A stretch of DNA of 64,000 nucleotides from Streptomyces sp. ISL-87. Its GTDB lineage: Bacteria; Actinomycetota; Actinomycetes; Streptomycetales; Streptomycetaceae. Shown here in pieces: positions 36,122 through 45,007 of the stretch. The stretch covers positions 179-64,178 of the forward strand of contig NZ_JAGGOY010000046.1 of the NCBI RefSeq assembly GCF_018614095.1. Reading direction: 5' to 3'. Both the position numbers and the translations under genes were made by a program. Numbering within the stretch: the stretch's first letter is position 1; each line of letters opens with the position of its first letter. The notes below the pieces were generated by a model. That model searched no databases. It was not told the DNA's origin and saw only the letters and a program-made list of their open reading frames with translations.

Positions 36122-36525
36122 GTCAGCAGCAGACCAATATGGACTGGATGCTCAAGGACCTGGCCGAGAGCGTTCCGCAGACCCGCCATGTCATCGTGCT
36201 CTCCGCCGACGGTCTGCGCATGGCGCAGTACGGCGCGGAGACCGACACCGCGGACCGGCTCGCCGCCGCCTGCGCCGGGCTGCAGAGCCTCGCCGGCGCG
36301 GTCGCCTCCGAACTCCCGCACAGCAACGGGCGCATGCGGCTCGTCGTGATCGAGATGGACGGCGGCTTCTTCTACCTGATGGCGGCCGGTGCCGGCGCCT
36401 ACCTTGCCGTACTGGCCGACGAAGGTGTCGACGCCGGCCTGATGGGCCAGCGGATGCGCGACCTGGTCGCCCGGATCGGAGAGCACCTCAGCAGCCCGCC
36501 GCGCCACGATGGGCAGCCCGCGTGA
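36118..36525 (+). CDS. cvnB: conservon roadblock/LC7 protein CvnB
   Basis: A 135-residue roadblock/LC7-domain protein (MDWMLKDLAESVPQTRHVIVLSADGLRM). In conservons this protein acts as a regulator or GTPase-activating partner of CvnD, in a complex resembling eukaryotic G-protein systems. It overlaps cvnA and cvnC by 4 bp each. Confidence 0.93.
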   Translation: MSQQQTNMDWMLKDLAESVPQTRHVIVLSADGLRMAQYGAETDTADRLAAACAGLQSLAGAVASELPHSNGRMRLVVIEMDGGFFYLMAAGAGAYLAVLADEGVDAGLMGQRMRDLVARIGEHLSSPPRHDGQPA

Positions 36526-36884
36526 AGGACCCGGGCCGGGATTGGGAGGACGGCACCCCCGAACGGCTCTACGTGATCACGGGCGGTCGCAGCGGGCCGT
36601 TACAGTCCACCACCACCCTCGACCTGGTGACCCTGATCATCGCCAGGTCGGGGCCCAGGCCCGGGATGCAGCCGGAGCACGCGGCGATCATGCGGCTGTG
36701 CCAGTCGCCGCTCTCGGTGGCCGAGGTATCCGCGTACCTCGGCCTGCCGGTGAGCGTGGTCACCGTACTCCTCGGTGACCTGCTCGCCGCGCAGCAGGTG
36801 ATCTCACGCCCACCCGTCGCCCCCGCCCAACTCCCGGACCTGGCACTGATTGAGGCAGTCATCGATGGACTTCGAAAGCTCTGA
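36522..36884 (+). CDS. cvnC: conservon DUF742 protein CvnC
   Basis: A 120-residue DUF742 protein with a winged-helix-like core (MRLCQSPLSVAEVSAYLGLPVSVVTVLLGDL, residues about 61-91). It starts at GTG 36522 inside the cvnB stop (GTGA). CvnC is the third member of the CvnA-D complex. It overlaps cvnD by 20 bp. Confidence 0.92.
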   Translation: MKDPGRDWEDGTPERLYVITGGRSGPLQSTTTLDLVTLIIARSGPRPGMQPEHAAIMRLCQSPLSVAEVSAYLGLPVSVVTVLLGDLLAAQQVISRPPVAPAQLPDLALIEAVIDGLRKL

Positions 36885-37509
36885 CCCTCCCGCGGCTCCC
36901 GGGAGCCACCCCCAGGCGGGGCCGCGGCGCGAGGACGCACTGCCGGCCACGGCCGCCGCCGCAGTCAAGGTGGTGATCGTGGGCGGCTTCGGGGTCGGCA
37001 AGACGACCCTGGTCGGCTCGGTCAGCGAGATCCGGCCACTGACCACCGAGGAGACGATGACCCAGGCCGGGGTCGGCGTCGACGACACGGTGGGCGTGGA
37101 GCGCAAGAGCTCCACCACCGTGGCGATGGACTTCGGCCGCATCAGCATCAACGAGGAGCTGGTGCTGTACCTCTTCGGCACCCCCGGCCAGGAACGCTTC
37201 TGGTTCCTGTGGCACGGCCTGTTCGAGGGCGCCCTGGGCGCGGTGGTGCTGGTGGACACCCGCAGGCTGGAGGTCAGCTTCGACGTGATCGGCCGGCTGG
37301 AGGAGCGCGGCGTGCCGTTCGTCGTCGCCGTCAACTCCTTCCCCGACGCGCCCGAGCACCCCGTGGAGGAGCTGCGCGCCGCCCTCGACCTGCCCGCGTC
37401 CGTACCGCTGGTCCTCTGCGACGCGCGGCGGCGCGACTCCAGCCGTGACGTCCTGATGACGCTGATGCGCTATCTGCACTCCCTCGCCGTGACCCCGGAG
37501 GCATTGTGA
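36865..37509 (+). CDS. cvnD: conservon small GTPase-like ATP/GTP-binding protein CvnD
   Basis: A 214-residue small G-protein. The P-loop GGFGVGKTTLVGS lies near residue 40, the G3 motif FGTPGQERF near 100, and VVAVNSFPDA corresponds to the base-recognition loop. It probably cycles nucleotide under control of CvnB. It is coupled on both sides: a 20-bp overlap with cvnC and GTGA with the P450 gene. Confidence 0.94.
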   Translation: MDFESSDPPAAPGSHPQAGPRREDALPATAAAAVKVVIVGGFGVGKTTLVGSVSEIRPLTTEETMTQAGVGVDDTVGVERKSSTTVAMDFGRISINEELVLYLFGTPGQERFWFLWHGLFEGALGAVVLVDTRRLEVSFDVIGRLEERGVPFVVAVNSFPDAPEHPVEELRAALDLPASVPLVLCDARRRDSSRDVLMTLMRYLHSLAVTPEAL

Positions 37510-38891
37510 GCACCCCCCCGACCGATCAGCAGGGCTTCGCCGCCCCGCCGCCGGGCTGCCCGGCGCACCGGCTCTACGGCCCCGAGGCCGAGGCCGACCC
37601 GACGGGCCTCTACGAGAAGCTGCGCGCCGAGCACGGCGCGGTGGCGCCCGTCCTGGTCCAGGGCGATCTGCCGGCCTGGCTGGTGCTGGGCCACCGCGAG
37701 AACCTGGACGTGGCGCGCACCCCGTCCCGGTTCTCCCGCGACCCGCGCCGCTGGCGGGACATGCAGGAGGGCAACGTCCCCCCGGACCACCCGCTGACCC
37801 CGGTCGCCGCATGGCAGCCCGTGTGCAACTTCCAGGACGGGCCCGAACACGAGCGGCTGCGCGGCGCCGTCACCGAGTCCCTGGAGCGCTTCGACCGGCG
37901 CGGCGTCCGCCGCTACGTGACACGCTTCGCCAACCAGCTGATCGACGCGTTCGCGGAGACCGGACGGGCCGATCTGGTACGGGACTTCGCCGAGCCGCTG
38001 CCGATGCTGGTGATGACCCAGCTGGTCGGCATGCCGGACTCGTACGGTCCACGCCTGGTGGAAGCCGCCCGCGACATGATCAAGGGCACCGAGACGGCGG
38101 TCTCCAGCAACGCGTACGTCACGGAGGCGCTGCAGCAGCTGGTCGAGCGCAAGCGGGCCGCCCCCGGCCGGGACTTCACCTCCTGGCTGCTGGAGCACTC
38201 CACCTCGCTCACCGAGGCCGAGATCATCGAGCATCTGCGGCTGGTGCTGATCGCGGCGTTCGAGACGACCGCCAACCTGATCGCGAACACCCTGCGGCTG
38301 GTCCTGACGGACCGCCGCTTCCGCGCGAACCTCTCCGGCGGTCACATGACCCTGCCCGACGCGCTGGAACAGGTGCTGTGGGACGAGCCGCCGCTCACCA
38401 CGATCCTGGGGCGCTGGGCCACCGGCGACACGGAGCTGGGCGGGCAGCGGATCAAGGCCGGCGACATGCTGCTGCTGGGGCTCGCCGCGGGCAACGCGGA
38501 CCCCGAGATCCGGCCGGATCTGACGCTGCCGGTGCACGGAAACCGTTCACACCTGGCGTTCAGCGGCGGCCCCCACGAGTGCCCCGGCCAGGACATCGGC
38601 CGGGCCATCGCCGACACGGGCATCGACGCCCTGCTGTCGCGGCTGCCCGACCTCGAACTGGCGGTGCACGAGGGCGAGCTGCACTGGGACGCGTCGCTGA
38701 TGTCACGTCATCTGGTGGCCCTGCCGGTGACGTTCACCCCGCGTGGCAATGCGGTGACGGCCTCCTCGCGCGCACCCGGCGCGGCGAGGACGCAGCCGCC
38801 GTCGGGGGCCGGCGCACCGCCCGCTCCCGCGCTACTGCACGAGGTGCGGACGGTACGCCGCTCCTGGTGGGCCCGGCTGCTCGGTCGCTGA
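37506..38891 (+). CDS. cvnE: conservon-linked cytochrome P450, CYP157-like, lacking ExxR
   Basis: A 461-residue P450 coupled to cvnD by GTGA. The heme-binding loop FSGGPHECPGQ, with the axial Cys, and the I-helix AAFETTAN are normal. The K-helix reads EQVLW at about residues 288-292, where nearly all P450s have ExxR, so the Glu/Arg pair is replaced by Gln and Trp. CYP157-family enzymes of streptomycetes are known to lack ExxR in the same way and are linked to conservons. The C-terminal 50 residues are a Pro/Ala-rich tail. The substrate is unknown; the terpene genes next door are a candidate context. Confidence 0.9.
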   Translation: MSTPPTDQQGFAAPPPGCPAHRLYGPEAEADPTGLYEKLRAEHGAVAPVLVQGDLPAWLVLGHRENLDVARTPSRFSRDPRRWRDMQEGNVPPDHPLTPVAAWQPVCNFQDGPEHERLRGAVTESLERFDRRGVRRYVTRFANQLIDAFAETGRADLVRDFAEPLPMLVMTQLVGMPDSYGPRLVEAARDMIKGTETAVSSNAYVTEALQQLVERKRAAPGRDFTSWLLEHSTSLTEAEIIEHLRLVLIAAFETTANLIANTLRLVLTDRRFRANLSGGHMTLPDALEQVLWDEPPLTTILGRWATGDTELGGQRIKAGDMLLLGLAAGNADPEIRPDLTLPVHGNRSHLAFSGGPHECPGQDIGRAIADTGIDALLSRLPDLELAVHEGELHWDASLMSRHLVALPVTFTPRGNAVTASSRAPGAARTQPPSGAGAPPAPALLHEVRTVRRSWWARLLGR

Positions 38892-38910
38892 GGCCGGGCC
38901 CGGGGCTCAG
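38888..38910. terminator. bidirectional terminator between P450 and terpene cyclase genes
   Basis: An inverted repeat with CTGAG/CTCAG arms and a GC inner stem spans the stop codons of both convergent genes. Confidence 0.4.
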
Positions 38911-40007
38911 GCGTCGAGCTGCTGCCACCACCAGGCGATCGCCGGGATGGGCAGTGGCTCGACGCTCGCGTCGCTCGGGGTGTCCCGCCAGGTGATGTCG
39001 TACGAGGAGCCCTCGACCGGCAGTTCGTTGCGGTTGCGCGGGCTGGCGTAGCGCGGCGCCAGGTTCTGCCACTCGATGCAGCCCGAGACATAGTGGCCGA
39101 GCGAGACGAGATAACGGCCCAGCTGCTCGTCCGCGCCGCGCGCGAGCTGCTCGCGCATCCGGACGAAGAACGTCATCGCGCGGTCCCTGAGGGCCACGGC
39201 CGGGGCCAGTGCCTCCTCGGGCGTACAGCCGTGGTGCTGCGCCACCACATTGAGGAGGTTCTGCTCCCAGGGCTCCTGGTGGTCTTCCTTGTTGTACGAG
39301 AACAGGTCGTTGTCGCAGCTGACGATGAAGCCCGCGGCATCGGTGAGGGCCTGGACCGGCGCCGAATACAGCACATCGGCCGGCACGTCGATGCCGTTCG
39401 CCGCATCGCACCAGGTGAGCGTGAAGCGGGTGCCGTTGACCGACATCCGCATCGCGGCGAACTCGTTCAGACTCGGCATGATGTTCCGCTCGGCGTTGGC
39501 GGTCTGCCAGCCGGCCCCGAACAGCCAGTCCCGGGTGCCCTCGGTGAACCTGCGCAGCTGGAACGGCGTGAGCGTCGCGCGGGTGCGGGTCACCAGGTCG
39601 TCGAGCGCGTCGGTGAGCGGGCCGCGGGGGAGCAGGCCCGATCCGGGTGCCTCGATGGAGCGGACCAGCCGCGCGCTGTGGTCGGCGATGTCCGCGGTCC
39701 GGGTGGCGGTCGACCCGGAGTCCTGCCAGTCGTCCACGGCGTTGGCCCAGTAGTTCCACTCGATGAAGAGCAGTACCGGCTCCACGTCGCCGTACGGGAT
39801 GATGCGGCTGGTGAAGTCCGCGCTGTGGGTGGCCAGGCCCCAGGCGCGTTCGGTGGCGTCGGGGTAGATGCCGAAGGCGTCGATCCAGTCGACGGCCCGC
39901 TGTTCCAGCTCCGCCGCCTTGGGGTGGATCAGCTTCTCGTTGAACGGGCAGTAGAACGGCGGGAGTCGCCAGCCGATGCGGGACCGGTGGCCGTGCGGGG
40001 TCGCCAT
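38907..40007 (-). CDS. class I terpene cyclase
   Basis: A 366-residue single-domain terpene cyclase. The metal-binding DDWQD (classical DDxxD) lies near residue 92 and the NSE triad NDLFSYNKE near residue 240, followed by a C-terminal RY-like APRY. It opens with LPPFYCPFNEKLIHP, a usual bacterial sesquiterpene/monoterpene cyclase start. It begins two bases after the methyltransferase stop (a GTG at 40013 overlapping that stop is also possible), so the two make an operon. A natural guess is that it cyclises the methylated prenyl diphosphate made by the partner. The product is not predictable. Confidence 0.9.
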   Translation of the reverse strand: MATPHGHRSRIGWRLPPFYCPFNEKLIHPKAAELEQRAVDWIDAFGIYPDATERAWGLATHSADFTSRIIPYGDVEPVLLFIEWNYWANAVDDWQDSGSTATRTADIADHSARLVRSIEAPGSGLLPRGPLTDALDDLVTRTRATLTPFQLRRFTEGTRDWLFGAGWQTANAERNIMPSLNEFAAMRMSVNGTRFTLTWCDAANGIDVPADVLYSAPVQALTDAAGFIVSCDNDLFSYNKEDHQEPWEQNLLNVVAQHHGCTPEEALAPAVALRDRAMTFFVRMREQLARGADEQLGRYLVSLGHYVSGCIEWQNLAPRYASPRNRNELPVEGSSYDITWRDTPSDASVEPLPIPAIAWWWQQLDA

Positions 40008-40009
40008 GG

Positions 40010-40918
40010 TCACTTGCCCCCGAGCCGGAAGAGCAGCAGCCGGGTCTCCAGCGCGTGGTCGCGCCAGATGCGGAACAGCTTGCCGTGGGTGATCGTGGAT
40101 TCCTGGAGCCGCTCGCGCGACCAGGCGGACTCGATGCCCGTGTGCTCCACGCGGTCCAGCTCGGCCGTGTTCCAGGCCATGGACTGCACCCAGAACTCGG
40201 CGACCCGGTCCGTGACGTCCTCGTCCTGCTCCAGCTCGAAGCCGGCGGCCTCGGCGGCGATGATGTACTCGGTGAGGGTGCCCAGGCGGGTCTTGTAGTA
40301 GCCGTCGATGAACTCGGTCCACTCGGGGCGGCAGATGAAGTGCTCCTGGATGCCGAACCAGCCGCCGGGTTTCAGTGCCTTGGCGGCCACCTGGAAGAGC
40401 CGCTCGCGGTCCATGTAGCCGGAGCTCTCGTTGGCGTAGGCGGCGTCGTACTTCTTCCGCGTGGTGAAGCCGTGCACGTCGGCGAGCAGCGGCGTGACCC
40501 GGTCGGCGACCCCGGCCCGGCGGGCGAAGTCCTCGATGACGGGGATGTGGTCGGCGGCGACGGTGAGGCCGGTGACGGTCGCGCCGTGCTCCTGGGCCCA
40601 GTAGAGCGAGCCGCCGCCGACTCCGCAGCCTATGTCGAGGACGCGGGCGGGCGGGGTGGTGTACGCGCCCCAGGAGCGCGCCGCGTGCTCGACGATGGCC
40701 TCTTGGGACTCCACGATGCGTCTCTTGAGCACCCGTTGCGCGACGGTGGTGTTCGGCGTGGCGCCCGGGGTGAAGAGCCCCATGTGAAAGTGGACCCGCG
40801 GTCCCGGGCCGTACTTGTGGAGGATGTCCGCCGTCTTGCGGGTGTAGTAGAGCGGCACTTGGCTCTCGTCGAAGGCCTGGCCTCCAGTGGGGGGCTGGAT
40901 GACGAGGTTGCTGTCCAT
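40010..40918 (-). CDS. SAM-dependent isoprenyl-diphosphate C-methyltransferase-like protein
   Basis: A 302-residue class I methyltransferase. The SAM site VLDIGCGVGGGSLYWA lies near residue 95. A NESSGYMD segment near residue 168 parallels the NESxxYxD of geranyl-diphosphate C-methyltransferase, where the Glu is catalytic. The rest differs enough from the 2-MIB enzyme that another prenyl diphosphate substrate is possible. ATG 40918 follows GGAG. Its co-directional, near-overlapping terpene cyclase supports a role in homo-terpene formation. Confidence 0.8.
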   Translation of the reverse strand: MDSNLVIQPPTGGQAFDESQVPLYYTRKTADILHKYGPGPRVHFHMGLFTPGATPNTTVAQRVLKRRIVESQEAIVEHAARSWGAYTTPPARVLDIGCGVGGGSLYWAQEHGATVTGLTVAADHIPVIEDFARRAGVADRVTPLLADVHGFTTRKKYDAAYANESSGYMDRERLFQVAAKALKPGGWFGIQEHFICRPEWTEFIDGYYKTRLGTLTEYIIAAEAAGFELEQDEDVTDRVAEFWVQSMAWNTAELDRVEHTGIESAWSRERLQESTITHGKLFRIWRDHALETRLLLFRLGGK

Positions 40919-41426
40919 CGGTTCTCCGGTCTTGCGGTCTTGTGGGGGTGTTAATCGGCCGCCCCACCTCTGCCCAAAAGCGATCGATAAAAGTCCTCGA
41001 TCGCCCGGGTGTTGAGCATAACCACACATGAAATGGCAACAATCCCGGCCATTTGATGTCTCGTCAGGCCATTGGCGCGGGGCCGCACGCACGGCCGGAC
41101 CGGGGGCCAGTGGCCGGTGGACGTGACCTGCGCGGCGGGGCGCCTTGAGGGTGGCGCGATCATTTCCCCGGAGGTGGCCGATAAGGGAGGCTGGATCGAC
41201 AATTGTGAATCTGTCTCTTCCGAAGGGCCGCGCTCGGGACATACGATCCCGAATCATGATTCCCCTTCATCGGGCGAGCCGACCGACCGGGCCCTGAGCC
41301 CGGCCGCGTTCTCCGGCCTCGACGGGGTCGCTGCCGCCCTGCTGGGCCTGGTGGAGAGCATTCTGCGGCCCGAGGCGGCCGGCCAGTAGCGCGGAGTACG
41401 ACCACTTCCTCAGGTCAAAGGACGAC
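40919..41426. other. 508-bp intergenic region with candidate promoter for the terpene operon
   Basis: No gene is firmly supported. An open frame at 41072-41389 could encode 105 residues but has little coding character. On the minus strand, TTGTTG (41042-41037) and TATGCT (41020-41015) are 16 bp apart and could be the promoter of the methyltransferase-cyclase pair. A 7-bp inverted repeat (GCGATCG...CGATCGC, 40980-41004) lies just downstream in the leader. Confidence 0.35.
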
Positions 41427-41981
41427 ATGGACATCAAGAGAATGCGCCGCACACGGGACGAGCTCATTCGTGGCATCACGCTGCACGCTCCTGCTGAACC
41501 GGCCGTCGTCTTCCGCGCCCTGTGTGAGGCGATGGCCCGACGGCACGATCAACCTGTCGAGCCGCACCTGGTGTCCTTCCCCGTCAGCACCGTCAGCGGC
41601 CTGCTGGTGTGGACCAAGACCCGCAACATCGTCCTCATCGAGGCCAATACCGACCCCGAGCACCAGCTCGGCATCCTGGGCCACGAGCTGTGGCACATGG
41701 AGGAAGGCGCCGGCCACGCCCAGATCCTGGGGGAGTCGGACTACGCCGACCTGTTCGCCCCCGACCTCACCGCCAGCACGGTCGAGCGGATCGCCGCCCG
41801 GTCCTCCGCGCGCACCGACTGCGGAGAGGACGGCGAGCGCGCCTGCGAGCTGTTCGGCTCCTTACTCGCCATGCGGAGCAAGCACTGGTTGGGCAAGGGC
41901 GCCCATGTCCCGCAGTCCTCCAGCGCGTTCGGGCACAAGCTCAATGTCTCCCTGGGACCGGCCGGCGGAGGCGCCTGGTGA
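41427..41981 (+). CDS. ImmA/IrrE-like HExxH protein
   Basis: A 184-residue protein with a zinc-peptidase motif GHELWHMEEG near residue 95 and a preceding strand NIVLIEANT, the layout of ImmA/IrrE-like domains. The C-terminal half keeps a helical EDGERACELFGSLLA segment matching the third-ligand helix. Such stand-alone proteins often neighbour MAB_1171c-type membrane proteins in Streptomyces. It is coupled to the next gene by GTGA. Target unknown. Confidence 0.72.
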   Translation: MDIKRMRRTRDELIRGITLHAPAEPAVVFRALCEAMARRHDQPVEPHLVSFPVSTVSGLLVWTKTRNIVLIEANTDPEHQLGILGHELWHMEEGAGHAQILGESDYADLFAPDLTASTVERIAARSSARTDCGEDGERACELFGSLLAMRSKHWLGKGAHVPQSSSAFGHKLNVSLGPAGGGAW

Positions 41982-43198
41982 GTGAGAACGCCGGATTCTG
42001 GGTGATCTCCGGCTCCATGTGGCTGGCCTTCCTCGTCAAAGCACCCGGCCTGCGCCACAACCGGGACCCGCTGTACGTCCTCGTGTGCGCGGTGCTGCTG
42101 CTCGGCGGCACCTGCTTCGCCTGCGCGAACCCGGACGTGATCGGCGTCGTGAACGCCGCCACGGGAATCCCCAACTTCAGTGCCCCCCTGGTGTATTCGA
42201 TGCTCGCGCTGGAGAGCGCGCTGGTCCTCACCCTGCTCGTGTACTGGCGTGACTGGAGCCCGGAGAAGGCCGCCCACTGGGTGCGCTGGCTGATGGCCGC
42301 CTACGGGATCGCCATCATCGGCATCGTCGCCCTCTTCGCGGCCGGCGACGCGCCCGCCGAACGCCGCGTGGACTTCGACACGTACTACGCCAAGACCCCG
42401 TACATCCGGGAAATGATCCTGCTGTACCTCGCCGCCCACACCATGGCGGGCGTCCTGGCCACGGTGCTGTGCGTGCGCTGGGCCGCCGGCGTCACCGGAC
42501 CGAAGTGGCTGCGCCGCGGGCTGCGCGTCCTTATCCTCGGCTTCGCCCTCAACATCGGCCTCGACGCCTCGAAGATCATCGCAATCGCCGGGCGGTGGTC
42601 CGGCAGCGCCGAATGGGACTGGCTCAACACCGAGGTGTCCCGCGGGTTCGCCTTCGCCTGCACGCTCTTCACCTGCGTCGGCTTCACCCTGCCCATGGTC
42701 GGCGGCAGCGTGGAGCGCACCCTGTCGGGAAACCACGTGTTTCTCCAACTGGCGCCGCTCTGGCGCGCATTGCGCGAGGCGACTCCGGCCGTCGCCGCCG
42801 CACTGCCGGTGCCCTGGTGGGACGTGGAGCTCAAGGCCACCCGCCGGGTTGCCGAAGTGCAGGACGGCCGGCTCGCCCTGCGGCCCTACCGCAACCCGGC
42901 CGTCGCCCAGGCGGCGACAGCGCAGGCCGCCGCCTTGAGACTGGCGCCCAAGAAGGCCGAGGCCGCGGTCGAAGCCGCCGTCCTGGCCGACGCGATGGCC
43001 GCCAAGGCCGCGGCCGGAGACGAGGAGCCTCCGCTGCTCGACGACGACACCGCCACGGCCCTGCCCCCGCTCGACCAGAAGGCGCTGATCCGGGTCTCCC
43101 GGATGATCCGCCGTCCGCCGTTCCACACCCCCGTCGCCACCGTGCCCCCGCACAGACCAGGACTGGAGTCACCCGCCCATGGACGCATCAACGCCTAG
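41978..43198 (+). CDS. MAB_1171c family putative transporter
   Basis: A 406-residue membrane protein. The first 235 residues contain about seven hydrophobic segments (FWVISGSMWLAFLVKAPGL, FSAPLVYSMLALESALVLTLL and others). The last 170 residues form a cytosolic tail with a conserved amphipathic start (QLAPLWRALREATP) and an Ala/Lys/Glu-rich stretch. Family function is unproven. It starts at GTG 41978 inside the stop of the upstream gene and overlaps the FAD gene by 20 bp. Confidence 0.78.
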   Translation: MSENAGFWVISGSMWLAFLVKAPGLRHNRDPLYVLVCAVLLLGGTCFACANPDVIGVVNAATGIPNFSAPLVYSMLALESALVLTLLVYWRDWSPEKAAHWVRWLMAAYGIAIIGIVALFAAGDAPAERRVDFDTYYAKTPYIREMILLYLAAHTMAGVLATVLCVRWAAGVTGPKWLRRGLRVLILGFALNIGLDASKIIAIAGRWSGSAEWDWLNTEVSRGFAFACTLFTCVGFTLPMVGGSVERTLSGNHVFLQLAPLWRALREATPAVAAALPVPWWDVELKATRRVAEVQDGRLALRPYRNPAVAQAATAQAAALRLAPKKAEAAVEAAVLADAMAAKAAAGDEEPPLLDDDTATALPPLDQKALIRVSRMIRRPPFHTPVATVPPHRPGLESPAHGRINA

Positions 43199-44612
43199 CG
43201 CGCCGCCGGCAGTGCACCGCGCCGTCGTCCTCGGAGCGAGCCTCACCGGCATGCTGGCCGCCGCCGTCCTCGCCCAGTACGCCCGGGAGGTCGTCGTCGT
43301 CGACCGGGACGAGCTGCCCGCCGACGCGGCCCCCCGGCCGGGACTGCCCCAGGCCCACCACGCGCACCTGCTGTGGTCCGGCGGCGAACGCGCGATCGAA
43401 GAGCTCGCCCCCGGGATGCGGCGGGAATGGCTCGACGCGGGCGCCCGGTACGCGGCCATGCCCGACAGCTTGATCATGCTCACCCCGCACGGCTGGGTCC
43501 GCCGCGGTGACCAGGCCATGCAGCACCAGATCGTGTGCTCACGCGACCTCCTGGACGCCACCGCCCGCGGCTTCCTGCTCAGCCGCCCCGGCATCACCGT
43601 CCGCACCGGCGGCTACGCCTACGGGCTCATAGGCGGCCCGGCGCGCGTGACCGGCGTACGCGTCCGGGACCTGGCGACCGGAGCCGTGGAGGACGTCCTC
43701 GCCGACCTCGTCGTCGACACGACCGGCCGCAGGTCCCACGCCCCGCAGTGGCTCACCGCCATCGGGCTGCCCCAGGTCACCGAGACCACCGTGGACCCCG
43801 GACTCGTCTACGCCAGCCGCTGGTACCGCGCGCCCGACTGGGCCGAGGACTTCCCGGTCATCAGCCTCCAGCCCGACCCCGGCAAGCCGTTACCCGGCCG
43901 GGCCGCCACCCTGCTCCCCGTCGAGGGAGGCCGCTGGCTCGTCACCCTGGCCGGCACCCGCGGCGCCGAACCCGGCATCGACCCCGACGCGTTCGAGGCG
44001 TACGCGCGCACCGCGCCCCACCCGATCGTCGCCGACCTGATCGCCGGCGCCGAGCCGCTTTCCAAGGTCCGCCTCAACCGAGGCTGCAGCAACCGCCGCC
44101 GTTATTACGAGCGGCTGCGCCAGTGGCCCGCCGGCTTCGTCATACTCGGCGACGCGGTGGCCGCGACCAACCCCATCTACGGGCAGGGGATGACGATCGG
44201 CGCCCAGGGCGTACGCGTCCTGCGCGACGTGCTCCGCAAGCGCGGCCTGGCCGACGCGCGCCTCAGCTCCACCGTCCAGCGCAGGATCGGGCGCCTGGTC
44301 CAGGCTCCCTGGGACATCACGACGGGCCAGGACATCCGCTTCCCCGGGGCCACCGGCCCGAAGGCGCCGCTCGCCGGGCGTATGACCCACCTCTACGTGG
44401 ACCGGCTCAGCCGCACCGCCATGAGCAGCGAAGCCGTCATGCGGACGCTCTTCGACGTCATGTCGCTCGACGCGGCGCCGACCGCGCTCTTCCGCCCCGG
44501 GATCGTCAAGCAGGTCATCCAGGGCCCTCCCGGCCGCGCCCTGACGGAGCCGCCGCTCACCGCAGCCGAACGGGCCCACCTCTACCCGGCGCCCACGCCT
44601 GCCGGGGCCTAG
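43179..44612 (+). CDS. FAD-dependent monooxygenase/oxidoreductase
   Basis: A 477-residue flavoprotein of the aromatic-hydroxylase/halogenase-like class. The N-terminal Rossmann motif VVLGASLTGMLAAAVLA differs slightly from GxGxxG, the middle VVDTTGRRS is typical, and the FAD ribityl motif GDAVAATNPIYGQGM lies near residue 325. It is the last gene of an overlapping trio with the HExxH and membrane proteins. The substrate is unknown, and a hairpin follows. Confidence 0.83.
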   Translation: MDASTPSAPPAVHRAVVLGASLTGMLAAAVLAQYAREVVVVDRDELPADAAPRPGLPQAHHAHLLWSGGERAIEELAPGMRREWLDAGARYAAMPDSLIMLTPHGWVRRGDQAMQHQIVCSRDLLDATARGFLLSRPGITVRTGGYAYGLIGGPARVTGVRVRDLATGAVEDVLADLVVDTTGRRSHAPQWLTAIGLPQVTETTVDPGLVYASRWYRAPDWAEDFPVISLQPDPGKPLPGRAATLLPVEGGRWLVTLAGTRGAEPGIDPDAFEAYARTAPHPIVADLIAGAEPLSKVRLNRGCSNRRRYYERLRQWPAGFVILGDAVAATNPIYGQGMTIGAQGVRVLRDVLRKRGLADARLSSTVQRRIGRLVQAPWDITTGQDIRFPGATGPKAPLAGRMTHLYVDRLSRTAMSSEAVMRTLFDVMSLDAAPTALFRPGIVKQVIQGPPGRALTEPPLTAAERAHLYPAPTPAGA

Positions 44613-44646
44613 GGGGTGTGCCGGCGTGCCGACGTGCCGGCGTGCA

Positions 44647-44677
44647 TGTGGACCGCCCCGGAGCGGGGCGGTCCACA
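44647..44677 (+). terminator. terminator after FAD monooxygenase gene
   Basis: A perfect stem of about 14 bp (TGTGGACCGCCCCG with its complement) around the loop GAG. It lies between convergent genes and may serve both. Confidence 0.7.
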
Positions 44678-44698
44678 GGAGTGTCCGGGCGTGCGCGG

Positions 44699-44869
44699 CT
44701 ACCAGCGGTACCAGCGCGCCCGTCCGCCTGCGGCCCCCCCGCCGCGGACGAGGAATCCCAGCAGCCAGAGCACCAGGACGGCCAGGGCCACGTACCAGAG
44801 CACTTCAACCGCGAATCCGGCGCCGAAGAGGATCAGGATCAGGAGGAGTACGAGAAGAAGCGGGATCAT
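44699..44869 (-). CDS. small hydrophobic membrane protein
   Basis: A 56-residue protein that is almost entirely hydrophobic (IPLLLVLLLILILFGAGF, then VALAVLVLWLLGFLV), probably two helices, with a Gly/Arg tail. It resembles the small lmo0937/DUF5670-type stress membrane proteins. A strong GGAGG precedes the ATG at 44869. Confidence 0.65.
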   Translation of the reverse strand: MIPLLLVLLLILILFGAGFAVEVLWYVALAVLVLWLLGFLVRGGGAAGGRARWYRW

Positions 44870-45007
44870 GTCGATGCCTCCATTAGGGGAGTGGTTTCGA
44901 CCTGTCTGAGATCCCGTCTGCCCCGTCCGCTGCACATCATGCCGTCAGGCGTATCCGGCCCGAATGCGGGCAGACGCCGGGACAGCAGGACGGAAGGATG
45001 ATGCCGG

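Noticed and set aside
40010..40918. canonical GPP 2-C-methyltransferase of 2-MIB synthesis
   Set aside because: The NESxxYxD block is shared, but the N-terminus and C-terminal region differ strongly, so only the broader family is claimed.
41072..41389. 105-codon open frame before the HExxH gene
   Set aside because: No ribosome site, no recognisable domain and weak coding character; it may be noncoding.
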